Numbered from the stretch's first letter, positions 34,637 through 45,825 are shown. The stretch is 64,000 nt of DNA from Asterias amurensis (GCF_032118995.1 NC_092669.1:3285501-3349500), one strand, 5' to 3'. A program made the numbers and translations. The notes: generated from the sequence alone by a model not told the origin.

Positions 34637-34845
34637 CGTCATTCGATCATACCAGATCATAGTAAACGCGGCTTCTTGCTTTACAATGAAAGCCTGTTGC
34701 GGTAAAAGCCTATTATTTTTAAGCTCTTACAATTATTACATAAGAATTATTTGTTATAATAGTTATGTATTATAACGATAGTTACATCATAGACGAACAG
34801 AACTTCTTGAGACTTTGCGTACATACGGCACTAATTATAGTATTA

Positions 34846-35199
34846 CAGGGAAGGTACACGTTTGGTAACTCAAAACAAATAATATTAACTTAAAAACTGA
34901 CTTGGTATGAAACTAGCATTGGTGAGCTGTTGATAGTATAAACATTGTGAGAAACAGCTCCCTCTATAAGTAGCATAAATTTTGAGAAAGAGGTAAATTC
35001 TCACTAAAATAATAATATACCTATCTGAAAGCAAACAAATTCGTCCAACGAGGGTGTTTTTTCTTTCATCATTTTCTCCAAACTTCGATGACCGATTGAG
35101 CCCCAATTTACACAGGCTTGTTATTTTACGCTTATGATGGGATACACCGAGTGAGAACACTGGTCTTTGACAATTACCAATAGTGTACCTTCCCTTTAA
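34846..35199. repeat. TTAA MITE family B copy
   Basis: AGGGAAGGTACACGTTTGG to ACCTTCCCTTTAA. Only 210 bp past the putative stop of the secreted-protein gene. Confidence 0.87.
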
Positions 35200-36215
35200 A
35201 GAAGGCTAGTTTACTACCCATAAGCTCGGGCGAGGGACCCAGTTTTTGTGGGATTTGGCAACGCCAGTAAGCTTATAAGCCTATTATTTATGTTAATTAA
35301 TTTCTGTATTATCATGAGTATAATATTGTTTACATGGTCTTGTCATTGCTAATTTGATTATTTAAAGTTCATGTTTAATTAGGTGAAAAGTTTTAAATAA
35401 TTAGTCAATCAAATAAGTTTTATAATGTTTTATTATGATTCATTGACAATAATAATTGACGTACCTATATGATGCGAGCATTCCTGACCCGTGTTGATTG
35501 TACACCCCCACCCCCCCCCCCCCCCCCCACCACCCAATCACAGCCTGCTAGCCTTGTCAAAGGCTCTTTATCGCAAGCACCCAACCTCTGAATGGACCGT
35601 TCCGGCTTTCCACTAAGCTCCGCCCACCGCGCACGTGAGCAAGACACGTGTACGAGCACTCCCAATGACATTCTGCACGATCTGCAATTCTGCCGCGCGT
35701 GCCAAATAATACGCGCACGCATGACCGAGTTTGTCCGATCACAATCATTGCTGTGATTGGTTAAATGGGTGAACGCGCACAGTTTGATTGACAGGCCGGA
35801 TCGGTCCATTCACCCCGTTTGTAGCAGACGTGTCCGGGTTTTTTCTCCTGAACACGAGCGGAGTAGTGCTCGAAACGTCGAGACCAAACCGGCTCTTTCT
35901 CAGAGCCAACACTCACTAAAAGGAGATTTCACTCATGGTTGTACCCTAGCCCTATATAGGATTCTTCCTCTGTACACAGATACAGAGTCCTAACTATTAA
36001 GGCCCGTTTCTGGGGCGGAAAAATTTCGCCCCAGAAATGTACCATGATGTCCAGGACGTCACTGTAGTACAATACGAAAGTGTAAGGCCGCCAGGGCTAG
36101 GTTGTAAGCCGCAAGTTTATTGTTAATTTACTCTCATTATATCCACACCATGCAAAGCTTCAAACACCACTCACCACGTAGCGTTGGATGACGAACTGCA
36201 TACATGTACTGGCAC
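35200..36215. other. Intergenic with a GC-rich block
   Basis: 35500-35900 is GC-rich, with a C-run (35500-35528) and a 'CTCGAAACGTCGAGACC' stem relative. Frames here (35465-35993) overlap on both strands and look like chance. Confidence 0.45.
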
Positions 36216-36221
36216 GTGAAA

Positions 36222-36372
36222 CAGTACTTGATACCGTGGGGTCGAATCATGGTTTTTCAAGATGTTTTAACCTCGTACAACGACGCCGAAACAGACTTTC
36301 GTTTTCAGTTTCATTTCACGAGGTTGAAAAAAACCTCGAAAAACCATGCTTCGACCCAACAGTATCAAGTAC
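36222..36372. repeat. Palindromic MITE
   Basis: GTACTTGATAC...GTCGAATCATGGTTTTTC at the left and GAAAAACCATGCTTCGAC...GTATCAAGTAC at the right. Confidence 0.8.
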
Positions 36373-36448
36373 CGATCAATACCCAATAATTACGTCCCAT
36401 CCCATTACATGTATGCAGTTCGTCGGCGTCAACGCTACCTGGTGAATT

Positions 36449-36875
36449 TAGAGCGGGCCGGAGTGAGATGCAATTGTGTCCGCCATTGTGCGCGCCCGCC
36501 ATGAAATATTGTCCGCTTCGGACATTTTTGCATATGCAATCGTGTCCGGGGTTATGCAAAAACCGTCCGGCGGACATGTACATGACTGTACATGTATGTG
36601 CGCGCGTTAGCGAGCGTGTTTGAACTGAACCTATAATAATATAAAGCATGAATATTCACGTACTTTATGAAGCGAATACCCAACGGCCGAACATTTCCCA
36701 TGTCATTCATGACATGCACTTAGCTTGTAAAAAATGGCGAACGTATTCCGTCGACCAAGGGCGTTTAATTTACTGCAAGGACGGTTTTGCACGGGGCGGA
36801 CACAACTGCATATTCAAATGTGTCCGGCGGACATTGTCCTCCGGGTAGTATTGCATAGAGGACATAATTGCATGC
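36449..36875. repeat. Inverted repeat rich in GTCCGG
   Basis: Left: ATGCAATTGTGTCCGCC; right: GAGGACATAATTGCATGC. In between, several TGTCCGGCGGACAT-type boxes. Decayed arms. Confidence 0.6.
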
Positions 36876-36987
36876 GACACCAGTGCTTGCAAGAAGAGCC
36901 TTGGGGACAAGGCTACCACCTACAAGCCTGCTTAGACATGTGATAATGGTCCAACTTAGGAAGGAGGATAGCATCATGGCATTACTA

Positions 36988-37196
36988 TGGGTGCGTTCGT
37001 TTAGCTTCCCTGGGTCGACCCCGGCATGCCCCAGTACGTTCAAATAGCTTTGACGGGGCTCACCCGAGTCAGCCCCCAGTCCCCTGCTTGTGGATGGAGT
37101 GGGTCATATATGGGGGTGACCTGAGGTGCATGCCGTCACCACGAGAGGGCGAGTGTGATCGTTCGATTCACCCGAGTGAGCACTGCGCGGGGTCGA
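36988..37196. repeat. Probable hAT-like MITE, GC-rich
   Basis: Begins GGTGCGTTCGTTTAGC and ends with a matching GATCGTTCGATTCACCCG / GGGGTCGAC; the ends are only partly complementary. Confidence 0.5.
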
Positions 37197-37598
37197 CAAT
37201 GTCTTAAATTGAATGAAGTTTGTTTCAAGACTCACACATTTTTTTTGTCAAAGTGTCATCAACTTTGATTTTCAATTTCCAATAAGAAAACTAAACCCAC
37301 TGAAAGAAACAATACTATATTTTGTTTTCCCCGGGGTTTTATGCGCGTCCATTATTGGGGTTAAAACTAAATGTACGATATTATTTAAAGTACAGTTGCA
37401 GGTAACAATAATATTCTCGTTTGAAGAAGTAATTGGCCTCAATGATACTGAGCCGGGGCAGAATATTCATGACCCCTCGTGCACAAATTTCTTCTGATAG
37501 CGCCCTTTTTTATTCATCCTCCTCCAGCCCTTCCCCCATGGGGCCACACATGTCCAGCAGACAGAACACGGTCCGACTCGACTCCTGAGGACACTTTT

Positions 37599-38110
37599 TA
37601 AAGACACTTTCGGTAAACAGTATTGTCAAAAACGGGCCAACACTTCGTGTATCACACTTATATAAAAATAATAAACAAACCGTGAACATTTAGGCTCAGT
37701 CAGTCATCGGAGTCGGGAGAAAATAACGGGAAAACCCACCCTTGTTTCCGCACGTTTCGCCGTGTCATGACTAGTCTTGGCCCAAGACGATGGTGCTTGA
37801 TTCTGGATAGTGTACTACGCGCGGTTGAATCGCCAAAGCGCGCCCGCCACGGTATGATTTAGTTACGTGGACGGCTCGAAATCTAGACTACACTCTGCAA
37901 GCTACCAGAGTGTTGTCTAGATTTCGAGCCGTCCACGTAACTAAATCATACCGTGGCAGGCGTGCTTTGGCGATTCAACCGCGCGTAGTATACTATCCAG
38001 AATCAAGCACCATCGTCTTGGGCCAAGACTATGTCATGACATGTGTTTAAAAAAAAAAATCAGTAAATCTCGATATCGAGAATTCATATTGTTGAATATT
38101 TTCCCAAAAA
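37599..38110. repeat. TTAA MITE family D split by a 280-bp palindrome
   Basis: TTAAAGACACTTTCGGTAAAC opens a family D element. At ~37764 a long palindrome begins (CATGACTAGTCTTGGCCC ... GGGCCAAGACTATGTCATG, to ~38041), after which the host element resumes (TCGATATCGAGAATTC). Ends just upstream of the putative 5' UTR exon. Confidence 0.75.
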
Positions 38111-38128
38111 GTACACTAGAACTAGAAC

Positions 38129-38338
38129 ATGGCTCTACTACCAACCCCCCCCCCCACCAGCCTGACGTCAGACTACCCCCGCCCCCGCCCCCGTGAAGTT
38201 AAACGAACTATCTCAATTGAGACGATTGAGGGCGCTGTTCAGTCTCGCATGTGCGCGCAAGTTGTTTTCTTTTTCCAAAGTGTGTTGGCAGTCTTCGTGT
38301 GTTCTGTGTTGTTGGCGCCGAATTTGTTACTGATTTTG
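38129..38338 (+). other. Putative 5' UTR exon of the piggyBac-derived gene
   Basis: A strong donor (ATTTTG/GTGAGT) at 38339 closes a GC-richer stretch that follows the repeats ending near 38110. Joined to 39619, the first ATG comes one base after the junction. The exon's own 73-codon frame (from ATG 38129) ends phase 0, which does not match phase 2 at 39619, so I read it as untranslated. The 5' boundary is unknown. Confidence 0.4.
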
Positions 38339-38534
38339 GTGAGTATTTAAAGAATATGGATTCAGTTTTAACTTGCAATCAACTCTTCAGATATTGCTGA
38401 CGTTTATTATCATTTTGGAAAGAATGAAAATGGGAATACAACAGTTTAATCATATGCAGTGTCACAGTCAGTGACAGTGAGTGTGTGATGTTCAGCGCAC
38501 ATGGGATGAATGGGATCACCAGATCACTGCAGCA

Positions 38535-38790
38535 CTGGGGCCAATTTCATAGAGTTGCTTAACTTTTAAGCAAAAAAAATTGCTTAAGCACGAAACTAGC
38601 TCGCTTATTTTACACATGTTACTGTCCCAAATTTCATGCCATATACATTGCTTGTGACTGGTATTTTAGCTGATGTTCACTTAGCATAACAATTGAGTGG
38701 AGCCGGTAATCTGATTTTACTAAGCAAGGATTTTTTTGCTTAAGCAAAATTTTCTGCTTAAGCAGCTCTATGAAATTGGGCCCTGGTCGG
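38535..38790. repeat. Family H palindrome copy
   Basis: GGGGCCAATTTCATAGAG to CTCTATGAAATTGGGCCC, with AAGCA/TGCTT stems. Confidence 0.85.
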
Positions 38791-38885
38791 ACTCATTACT
38801 CACTGACTGCTAATGCTGTGCTGCCAGACACTGCAGTGCAGGAATTACGCAGAATTACTCATGCATACCATTCACATCATTATCA

Positions 38886-39180
38886 ATGTTACAGGGGTCG
38901 AAATTGCCACTAGCCCGCTAGCCCGGGACTACCAGATTTACAGCCGGGCTACTCATTTTTCCAGTTTGATAGCCCGATGGGCTAGTGGAAAAATAATGCA
39001 AAAATCATCATCACAAACAATAAAGAACTATGTTATTGGTGTATTGTAAAGTTTGAGCCGTGACGCGAGACATAATGTGTCTTTCGGGCTACCAAATTCT
39101 AATCAGGGCTACTAAAAATTATTGGTCACTAGCCCTGCTGACTACCATGGAAATACACTTAATTTCGACCCCTGATGTTA
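38886..39180. mobile_element. hAT-like MITE with short target duplication
   Basis: Element 38892-39174 has termini CAGGGGTCGAAATT and AATTTCGACCCCTG and is flanked by ATGTTA on both sides. Inner GGGCTA repeats. Sits in intron 1 of the piggyBac-derived gene. Confidence 0.8.
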
Positions 39181-39618
39181 TATTATACAAAGTATAAGTT
39201 ATCACCCTAAGCAAGTGAAATATGGAAATATACATGGATGTTATATAAACAGTATACTGTACCCCTCTGTAGGCCTAGTGTAGTGCTTCTGCGTCCCATA
39301 CCACATGCATAATGAGGCTGAAGGACAAGTTGGATATGGGACGCAGACGCGCTATATTTGTTCGTATTCTACGAGCGCTCGTGTTATAATGAATTTATCT
39401 TCCAGTTTCGTGTGCAGTGCGCAAAGTAAAAAAAGAAGAAAAAGATACAGCACCCGCCAGTGCATGACTGATGAGTTTGGCTAGGGGACAACACCAGCGA
39501 ACTATATACTTTGAAATCAGTTGACGTCCCTCTGAAAACCAAAGTCAAACCTGTTTTCAGACCAAAGTATAAACTTAAGTGGGCCCATTTATTATAAATG
39601 AGTGTACTTTGTTTTCAG

Positions 39619-39792
39619 AATGAGGAGTATGTCATGTAGCATGGCATCAGATCACGCACCGTCAGACGTTGAGGGCAGTCTAACCTCCTTCACAGCTCTC
39701 TCGTGGTGGTCAGATTCAGAACGTTACCATCGAGGCTCATCAACTGAGGAGTCACCGTGGTGGGAGTCGGACAGCGATGTCAACATACAATG
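39619..39792 (+). CDS. piggyBac-derived gene, first coding exon
   Basis: Acceptor TTTGTTTTCAG; ATG at 39620 (two more in-frame Met codons follow). It encodes SWWSDSERYHRGSSTEESPW, an acidic Trp/Ser segment. The donor TG/GTGAGT splits a Trp codon. Confidence 0.7.
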
Positions 39793-42700
39793 GTGAGTGT
39801 TTCATGCAAGGACAGATCAATCAATCAATCAATCAATCTTGCACCGTATCTTGCACAGGGCGCAGGACGTTGTCTCCACGATTTTTCTTTCTCCACTCTT
39901 GCCCATCTTGCAATCTTCGATGTTCCAGGTAGAAGGTGCTGTTCATGATGATGACATTTTCCCACCTCTTCCAAGGCCTACCCCGTCTTTTTCAGTGACT
40001 GTTTCAAGTAGGATGTTGTTGGGAGTCTGTTGTTTTTCATTCTCACTATGTGGCCAAACCAGGAAAGTTGGATCTTGTGGATGCGTGAAGTGATCAACTC
40101 TGGTGGGTTACCACCAGCTGACGCTCTCCTCCACACCTCTTCATTTTGCACCTTGTCTTGCCAGGAGATGTTAAGGGTTTTGCGCAGACCAAATCAGCCA
40201 AATAATAATCAAACTTGTAATGCGCACATATCCACCCTGCTGGGTGTTCAAGACGCAGTTAAACAAACACAAAACTAAAGAAAAATCGAACACAACAAAA
40301 TTAGTCCTTGAAAACCTGTGACATAAAAAGTTTTGAGAAGAGATTTGAATGTTGTGGTACAGAGACAAGATCTAAGATTAAGTGGTAGAGAGTTCCAGAT
40401 GCATGGCGCAGCTGAGGAAAAAGACCTGTCACTCCAGGAGTGACAAGGCGTGTTAGATTTGAATATTGTCTGGTACAACATGTACAATGACATGCTTGAT
40501 CACAAGTTACCACTTAAATTGCTATGTCACATGATTTGGGCATGCTTTTTTGTAGTTACGTAAGAGACGATGAACACCCATTCACAATTCTGAATGGATG
40601 TGTATGGCACAATGGTACCATGGTCTGCTCATCTGGAGGTTGTATACAAAGGCTTGCCCCGAACCAATGATATGTAAGCTGTGACTAAGTAAAAGACATT
40701 GTACTAAACATTATTCAAATCTAACTCGCAAATCGGTTATTGATAGGAGCTTCAACTGATGATGACGTGACCAACTGTCCAATTAAAATACCAAGTGTCA
40801 GTAGGAGGAGTTTTTTGTTATTTTTTTTCTTTCTTAAATCCACTTTTGGAAGCGACTCAAAACAAATAATATTAGCAGAAAAACATACTTGGTAATAAGC
40901 AACAGAGAGCTGTTCATGCCTATAAAGCATTGAGAGAAACAACTCCCTCTGAAGTAACTTAGTGGTTTTTTTTTTTTTTTTTTTATTATTTTCTTGCAAC
41001 TTCGATGACCAAATGAGCCAACATTTTTTACAGATTTGTTATTTCATGCATCTGTTAGGAGACACCAAGTGAGAACACTGGTCTTTGGCAATTACCAAAG
41101 GTGTACATGTGCCTTTAACTTTGGTGTCTGTTCCCTTACAATTGATGGATACAAGGCCTCGTATGTACCTTTAGAGGCAACAAAGGTGATTGCCTCCATG
41201 CCCCCTGGTCATTACCGTGGTGACCTTGAAATGAGAGTAGAAATGTTCAACTTCCGTAGGGTGCCCTTAACATGTACCAAGGAGAAAATGCCTTGGTGCC
41301 CTTGCCCTTTCAAAAACGAAGCAAACAAATTGTAGCCCACACCTTGAAGTGGCCTTCAGGCCTTGTGTGTCTGGCGACTTGCATAAAAAAAAATAATAAT
41401 ACAGGCCTGGGATACCTCTGCATTAAAGCCTTTGGACACTTTCGGTAAACATTATTGTCCATAGGCCCACACTAAGTGTATCACAACTTTCATATAAAAT
41501 AACAAACCTGTGAAATTTTAGGCTCAATCGGTCATCAGAGTCGGGAGAAAATAACGGGAAAACCCACCCTTGTGTGTTTACTGTAATCCGTAACTCTCGA
41601 TGTCGAGAACTGATAATTGTTTTAATGTTTTCTCAAAGGGTAAAGCATTTCATGGAATAATATTTCAAGAGAAGTCTTTTACATTACCTTCTGTAAACCC
41701 TGTAAGTTATTTGTAAATCTGTGAACTTTTATTTTGTTTTCTGTTCCCAAAGTGTATAATGGCTTTAAATATCATTTTCCGTTGTTTTCATTTTTCAATC
41801 AGGGAGGTAGGGCAAGAGAGTCCTATTCCTTCTGAAGTCTTCGTTGGAAATGTCAGCAGTCCCTCGTCAGTCACCCCAACATGGTGGTCGGAGCCGTCCT
41901 CAAGGCACCTCAGTACTTCTGGGACTGAGGTTGAAGTTAATCCACAAGGAAAGCGCCGCGTCAGGAAAGGAGGAAAACAAAGCGGCACAAATGACGAGGA
42001 GGTGAAATCCACGCCGAAGAACAATCGGAAGAGGTTACGGTGGGTTTGATAATTTTCTTAACTTCAGAGAGGATTCACAAAACATACACAATTTTGTTTT
42101 TATTGAAAGCGGAATTTAGATGAGGGAACATTGTACATGAGGTGCACTCTACCAACTGAGCTATCTGTAATCTTGGTCATGTCTCGTTGGGCCCACGTAC
42201 CGCGGCTCCAGTGCCCCCTTTCGATGCTTGTTTTCATTGTTGGTTCTCATTGTGCGTTCTGCGCTCCCATCATCGTTTTAAAACGAGCTTTCGTTTTGGA
42301 CGACGGATGATTCTGCACACTGATGATGATGACATCTTGCATTATCTGCGCATGCATCAGAGTTTAGGACGTTCGTAATTTTTTTTCAAGGACTAATTTG
42401 GTTGTTTTCCCTGTTTTTTGTTGTTTTTTTTTTTGTTGTTTTTTTTTTTTGGGGGGGGGTGTTTAACTGCGCCTTGAACACCCAGCAAGGTGGATTTGTG
42501 CGCATAAAAACAGAAGTCTTATCATTAATCTTAAATTTCTGATTTTCATTGTCTTCTCCTTTAAATCTTACAGGGAACAATCTAACGTCTTGGGCAATGA
42601 TGAAAAGGAACCTCCAACAACCAGACTAAAACCCAACCCATCGTCTCCTCATGCCGACTTGGCAACTGTTGCCAACGACATCAAGAAAGGCATCGTCGAA

Positions 42701-44254
42701 CCTCTGCAGATCTTCCTCCTCTTCTTCACAGTCGATGTCCTCAACAAAATCTGCGATCTGACCAACACCCATGCCTGGGAAGTTGTCCTCATCAATCCAT
42801 CCTTCGCAGATGCCGACGGAGCGTGGGAGGACGTCACTGTAAAGGAGATGCGGATTTTCATCGCGATCGTCCAAATCATGAGACGTAATCCAGACGTTGG
42901 TTTCGGCTCGTTCTGGCGAGAAGAGAGAGTCGGCGAGCATTGGCCGAGGACGCTCATGAAACGCAGCCGCTTTTTTGCTATTGTTCAGCTGCTCACGGTA
43001 GCTGACCAACCAAACATTAAAAAGACATCTCGTATGCAAGACTCAAACTCACAAGAGGCAGAGAAAATCAGAGAGCCTAACTCGCAGTCGGGTACAGTCA
43101 CTGAGAAGTCAGATTGTTATCTCTATTTCTTTGATCAAATCAAGACAGTGCTTAAAACATTTCAACAACAGTTTAATGTTCAGTTTGCAGAGAAAGTCAT
43201 AGATAGAAAAGTGTCAACTGAACAGGTTGAAATTTTAAATTATATGAAGGTTGTCCGATCACCGTCTGACGAGACGAAAACACAATCGCCCACACAGACA
43301 GATTCAAAACTTGTTCCCGATCTTAAGTTGGATGTTCTTAAAAGATCTGAGGTGATGTTACAGGTAAATTCATCCAGACCAAGTAATGGGCTTGAGTCGG
43401 TAAATGGACAAGAAAGTAGCAAGGAAGATTCTAAGGAGCTTGTCAAACTTTCAAATAATATACCAGTAGTCATTGAAGAGAGACCTGTAGCTTGTGATAA
43501 AAGCCTCAGCAATCAGTCGGCTGACTTGAACGTTATAAGCCTGAACTGGCACGATGGAAATGGTAATGTAACTTTTGACCTTGGTTGCTCTGAACATAGT
43601 GACGTATTTTCAGGGGATGTTGCAGTTGAGGGCACTCCAGATCCTGGTTACTGGCAGAGAGTTTTTCTCCCTTGTCCAGAAGTGATCTATAATAAAGACG
43701 CTATAGCTGTTAAAGATGACGCCATTGTCGCTCAAAGTTGGGGTAAACCCTTCAATCCTCCCCTCGCCAAATCATTCTTTTACCACTATTTGAACTTGGT
43801 GCATTACTTCTCCACGTCTGAAGCTTTGCTGTGTCTGGTATCAGCGTGCTCTGTAGAAGCTGGAAAGCTTTTAAAGAAGGATTTGGAAGATCAAATAATC
43901 AACGGCCTCGTCAGTCTAGGGGATGTTGGTTTGTTGTCGCCGTCTGACTCGGACAGTGAGATGAGAGAGTCGGACGTCTCTCGCGACACTTCCTCCGATG
44001 AGGCTGGCGGAGAAAAAAGCGGTGATGAATCGGACGGCGATAACCAAAAACTCCACAAGTACGTCCAAGCAAGAAGTAGGATCGGCCAGAAGTGCGCCCT
44101 CTGTTGGTCTCTGCATCGTGAGGTGCGCAAGGTTCACACTCGTTGCGCACGATGCGGGAGACACTTTTGTCTGTCGAGGTTCCGGAACTGTATGGATGAG
44201 GCACATGACGATCTTCAGACAATGCAGCAGATCTTAGATGAAGAATCGAGTTGA
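39620..44254 (+). CDS. Domesticated piggyBac-derived protein, catalytic core lost
   Basis: Spliced model of 696 residues: 39620-39792, 41803-42039, 42574-44254; both introns are phase 2. Residues 1-136 are acidic, Trp/Ser-rich, then basic (KRRVRKGGKQ). Residues ~183-280 match the N-terminal piggyBac transposase domain: IFLLFFTVDVLNKICDLTNT, W-x-DVTVKEMRIFIAI, FWREERVGEHWP, KRSRFFAIVQLL. Residues 644-681 are the C-terminal Cys-rich zinc domain (C644, C647, C661, C664, C669, C676, H681). Between them I see none of the motifs that carry the three catalytic Asp residues, only a Ser/Lys/Glu-rich linker and a Trp/Phe-rich patch (WGKPFNPPLAKSFFYHY). Introns, an intact frame, a 5' UTR exon and a poly(A) signal argue for a host gene. 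It is probably a nuclear DNA-binding protein without transposase activity. Confidence 0.78.
39815..39838 (+). repeat. (ATCA)n microsatellite
   Basis: Six ATCA-type units next to a LINE 3' fragment, probably its tail in reverse. Confidence 0.85.
39840..40195 (-). mobile_element. LINE 3' end fragment (reverse-transcriptase C-terminal region)
   Basis: On the minus strand a frame reads KTLNISWQDKVQNEEVWRRA, then IHKIQLSWFGHIVRM. The WFGHIVRM signature is typical of the end of endonuclease/reverse-transcriptase LINEs. Frame breaks follow. 5' truncated. Confidence 0.75.
40275..40515 (-). mobile_element. Second LINE 3' end fragment (CR1/L2-type C-terminus)
   Basis: The minus-strand frame contains DRSFSSAAPCIWNSLPLNLR, then TTFKSLLKTFYV: the conserved 'RsFs.aAP..WNsLP..lR.....fK..Lkt' end of CR1/L2-like LINEs. 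A frameshift lies near 40460-40510. A separate element from 39840-40195. Confidence 0.82.
40855..41119. repeat. TTAA MITE family B, internally deleted
   Basis: Keeps the 'gagagctgttcatg...gagaaacaactccctctgaag' module and ends GTGTACATGTGCCTTTAA; a poly-T tract replaces the centre. Confidence 0.78.
41423..41768. repeat. TTAA MITE family D copy
   Basis: TTAAAGCCTTTGGACACTTTC to AAAGTGTATAATGGCTTTAA. The left half resembles the family A right arm; the right half resembles a family I arm. Confidence 0.85.
41803..42039 (+). CDS. piggyBac-derived gene, coding exon 3
   Basis: Acceptor TTTTTCAATCAG, donor CG/GTGGGT, 79 codons, phase 2 to phase 2. It encodes a second WWSE motif (TPTWWSEPSSRH) echoing the previous exon, then a basic tract likely to act as a nuclear signal. 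A TTAA-flanked MITE ends 34 bp upstream. Confidence 0.72.
42040..42573. other. Last intron of the piggyBac-derived gene
   Basis: Contains a T/G homopolymer tract (42415-42460) and nothing else recognised. Confidence 0.6.
42574..44254 (+). CDS. piggyBac-derived gene, main exon
   Basis: Acceptor AATCTTACAG, then 560 codons to TGA at 44252-44254. It holds the transposase N-terminal domain, the replaced core, an acidic SDSDSE-type region (near 43930-44040) and the Cys-rich zinc domain (44093-44206). The long undamaged frame over ancient transposase sequence implies selection. Confidence 0.85.
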
Positions 44255-44990
44255 TGATGCTGTACAGGGGAGCAGGGCAGGCCTTGAATTATACGGAGGT
44301 CATGGTCGCTGTTGCCCTGGTTGTTGCCTTGGTGCCCCTTAAAAAGATTTACATGGTTTTCCAAGGGTGTTGCCCTATTTGTAAAAAGGAAATTGGCCTT
44401 GCCCTCTAAAAGATGAAATGAGTTGATGTTGCTGAAAAAAGGAGCGCAGCAGGCCTGGAGTTACACGTAGGCTATGGCCTCTGTTGCCCAGGTTTTGGCA
44501 TTGGTGCCCCTTCAAAAGTTTTTAATGGATTTCCAAAGGAATTGTCCTTTGCAAAATGCAATTGGTCTTGCCCCCTAAAAGATGAAATTCCAAGCCTGGC
44601 AGAGATACATTTTTATAAAGCTGTAAATACACAACAAATTCCAAGCACAGAAATATCTTGCCGAGTAAAAGTTTACTTCTTTTTTGTCTGAATTTTTCCC
44701 CAGATGTTGGGAACTAAACATGGAATTATGAGCCCCCCCCCCCTCATTACTGCATGCACGCTCCTTACATGTATACAATACCGAGGAAAAGTAGCACCTA
44801 TGCAGTAATTATGAACTTCCAATTACAGACCTATAGCACATAGACGATGAATTGTACATTATGGAAATTTCATTTTCACTGTAGAACTTGACCAATAAAT
44901 AATTATAACTGTTTGTATGCAAATTTCTTTGTCAAGTTAAGCATTTTTGTATATAAGTGTAATGTACATGTTGTGAATAAAGTTTTGATA
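44255..44990 (+). other. 3' UTR of the piggyBac-derived gene with AATAAA signal
   Basis: AATAAA at 44976-44981 (ttgtgAATAAAgttttg) is a good poly(A) signal. The UTR holds two ~170-bp tandem copies of a dispersed repeat (about 44245-44410 and 44412-44590; shared cue 'ttggtgcccctt' and 'aggcc'). The duplication begins at about the stop codon. Confidence 0.6.
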
Positions 44991-45093
44991 TTTTAAATGG
45001 TAAACAATGTTGTTCGGTATTGATCATGTTGATAATTTTATTTAATATTTTAATCCTCTGGCAGTTCTGATAAGTGCTTCTCAAAAGCACTCA

Positions 45094-45480
45094 TTAAAGG
45101 CAGCGGACACTATTGGTAATTGTCAAAGACTAGTCTACACAGTTGGTGTATCTCAAGATATGCATAAAAAAACAAACCTGTGAAAATTTGAGCTCAATCG
45201 GTCATCGAAGTTGCGAGATAATAATGAAAGTAAAAAACACCCTTGTCACACGAAATTGTGTGCGTTCAGATGGTTGATTTCGAGACCTCAAGTTCTAAAC
45301 CTGAGGTCTTGAAATCAAATTCGTGGAAAATTACTTCTTTCTCAAAAACTATGGCACTTCAGAAGGAGTCGTTTCTCACAATGTTTTATACTAACAACCT
45401 CTCCCCATTACTCGTCACCAAGAAAGGGTTTATGCTAAAAATTATTTTGAGTAATTACCAATAGTGTCCACTGCCTTTAA
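45094..45480. repeat. TTAA MITE family A copy, complete
   Basis: TTAAAGGCAGCGGACACTA to GTGTCCACTGCCTTTAA, ~115 bp after the poly(A) signal of the piggyBac-derived gene. Confidence 0.9.
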
Positions 45481-45569
45481 GTCTACACTTCATTGTCTCA
45501 TTGACCAATAGCACATTGCAAAGGGTCCACAAAGTGATGCAACTTGTTGTAATGTACCTTGCAGCCAAC

Positions 45570-45825
45570 CAGGGCCAATTTCATAGAGCTGCTTAAGCAA
45601 AAAAAATTGCTTAAGCACGAAAATAGCTCGCTTATTATTTTTACACAAGTTACTGGCCAAAATTTCCTGCCATATACATTGCTTATGACTAGTATTAAGC
45701 TGTTGTTTACTTAGCATTACAATTGAGTGGAGTCTTGGCCGGTAATCTGATTTTACTAAGCAATGAATTTTTTGCTTAAGCAAAAATTTTTGCTTAAGCA
45801 GCTCTATGAAATTGGGCCCTGGTCA
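45570..45825. repeat. Family H palindrome copy
   Basis: GGGCCAATTTCATAGAGCTG to CAGCTCTATGAAATTGGGCC. Confidence 0.87.

Noticed and set aside
35465..35993. Overlapping frames on both strands in a GC-rich block
   Set aside because: High GC lowers stop frequency; no consistent splice sites and no recognised domain.
36188..36445. 85-codon frame
   Set aside because: Covers a palindromic MITE (36222-36372), so the open frame is incidental.
43891..44222. Several ~100-codon minus-strand frames under the piggyBac-derived exon
   Set aside because: Shadows of a conserved sense frame; no splice or domain support.
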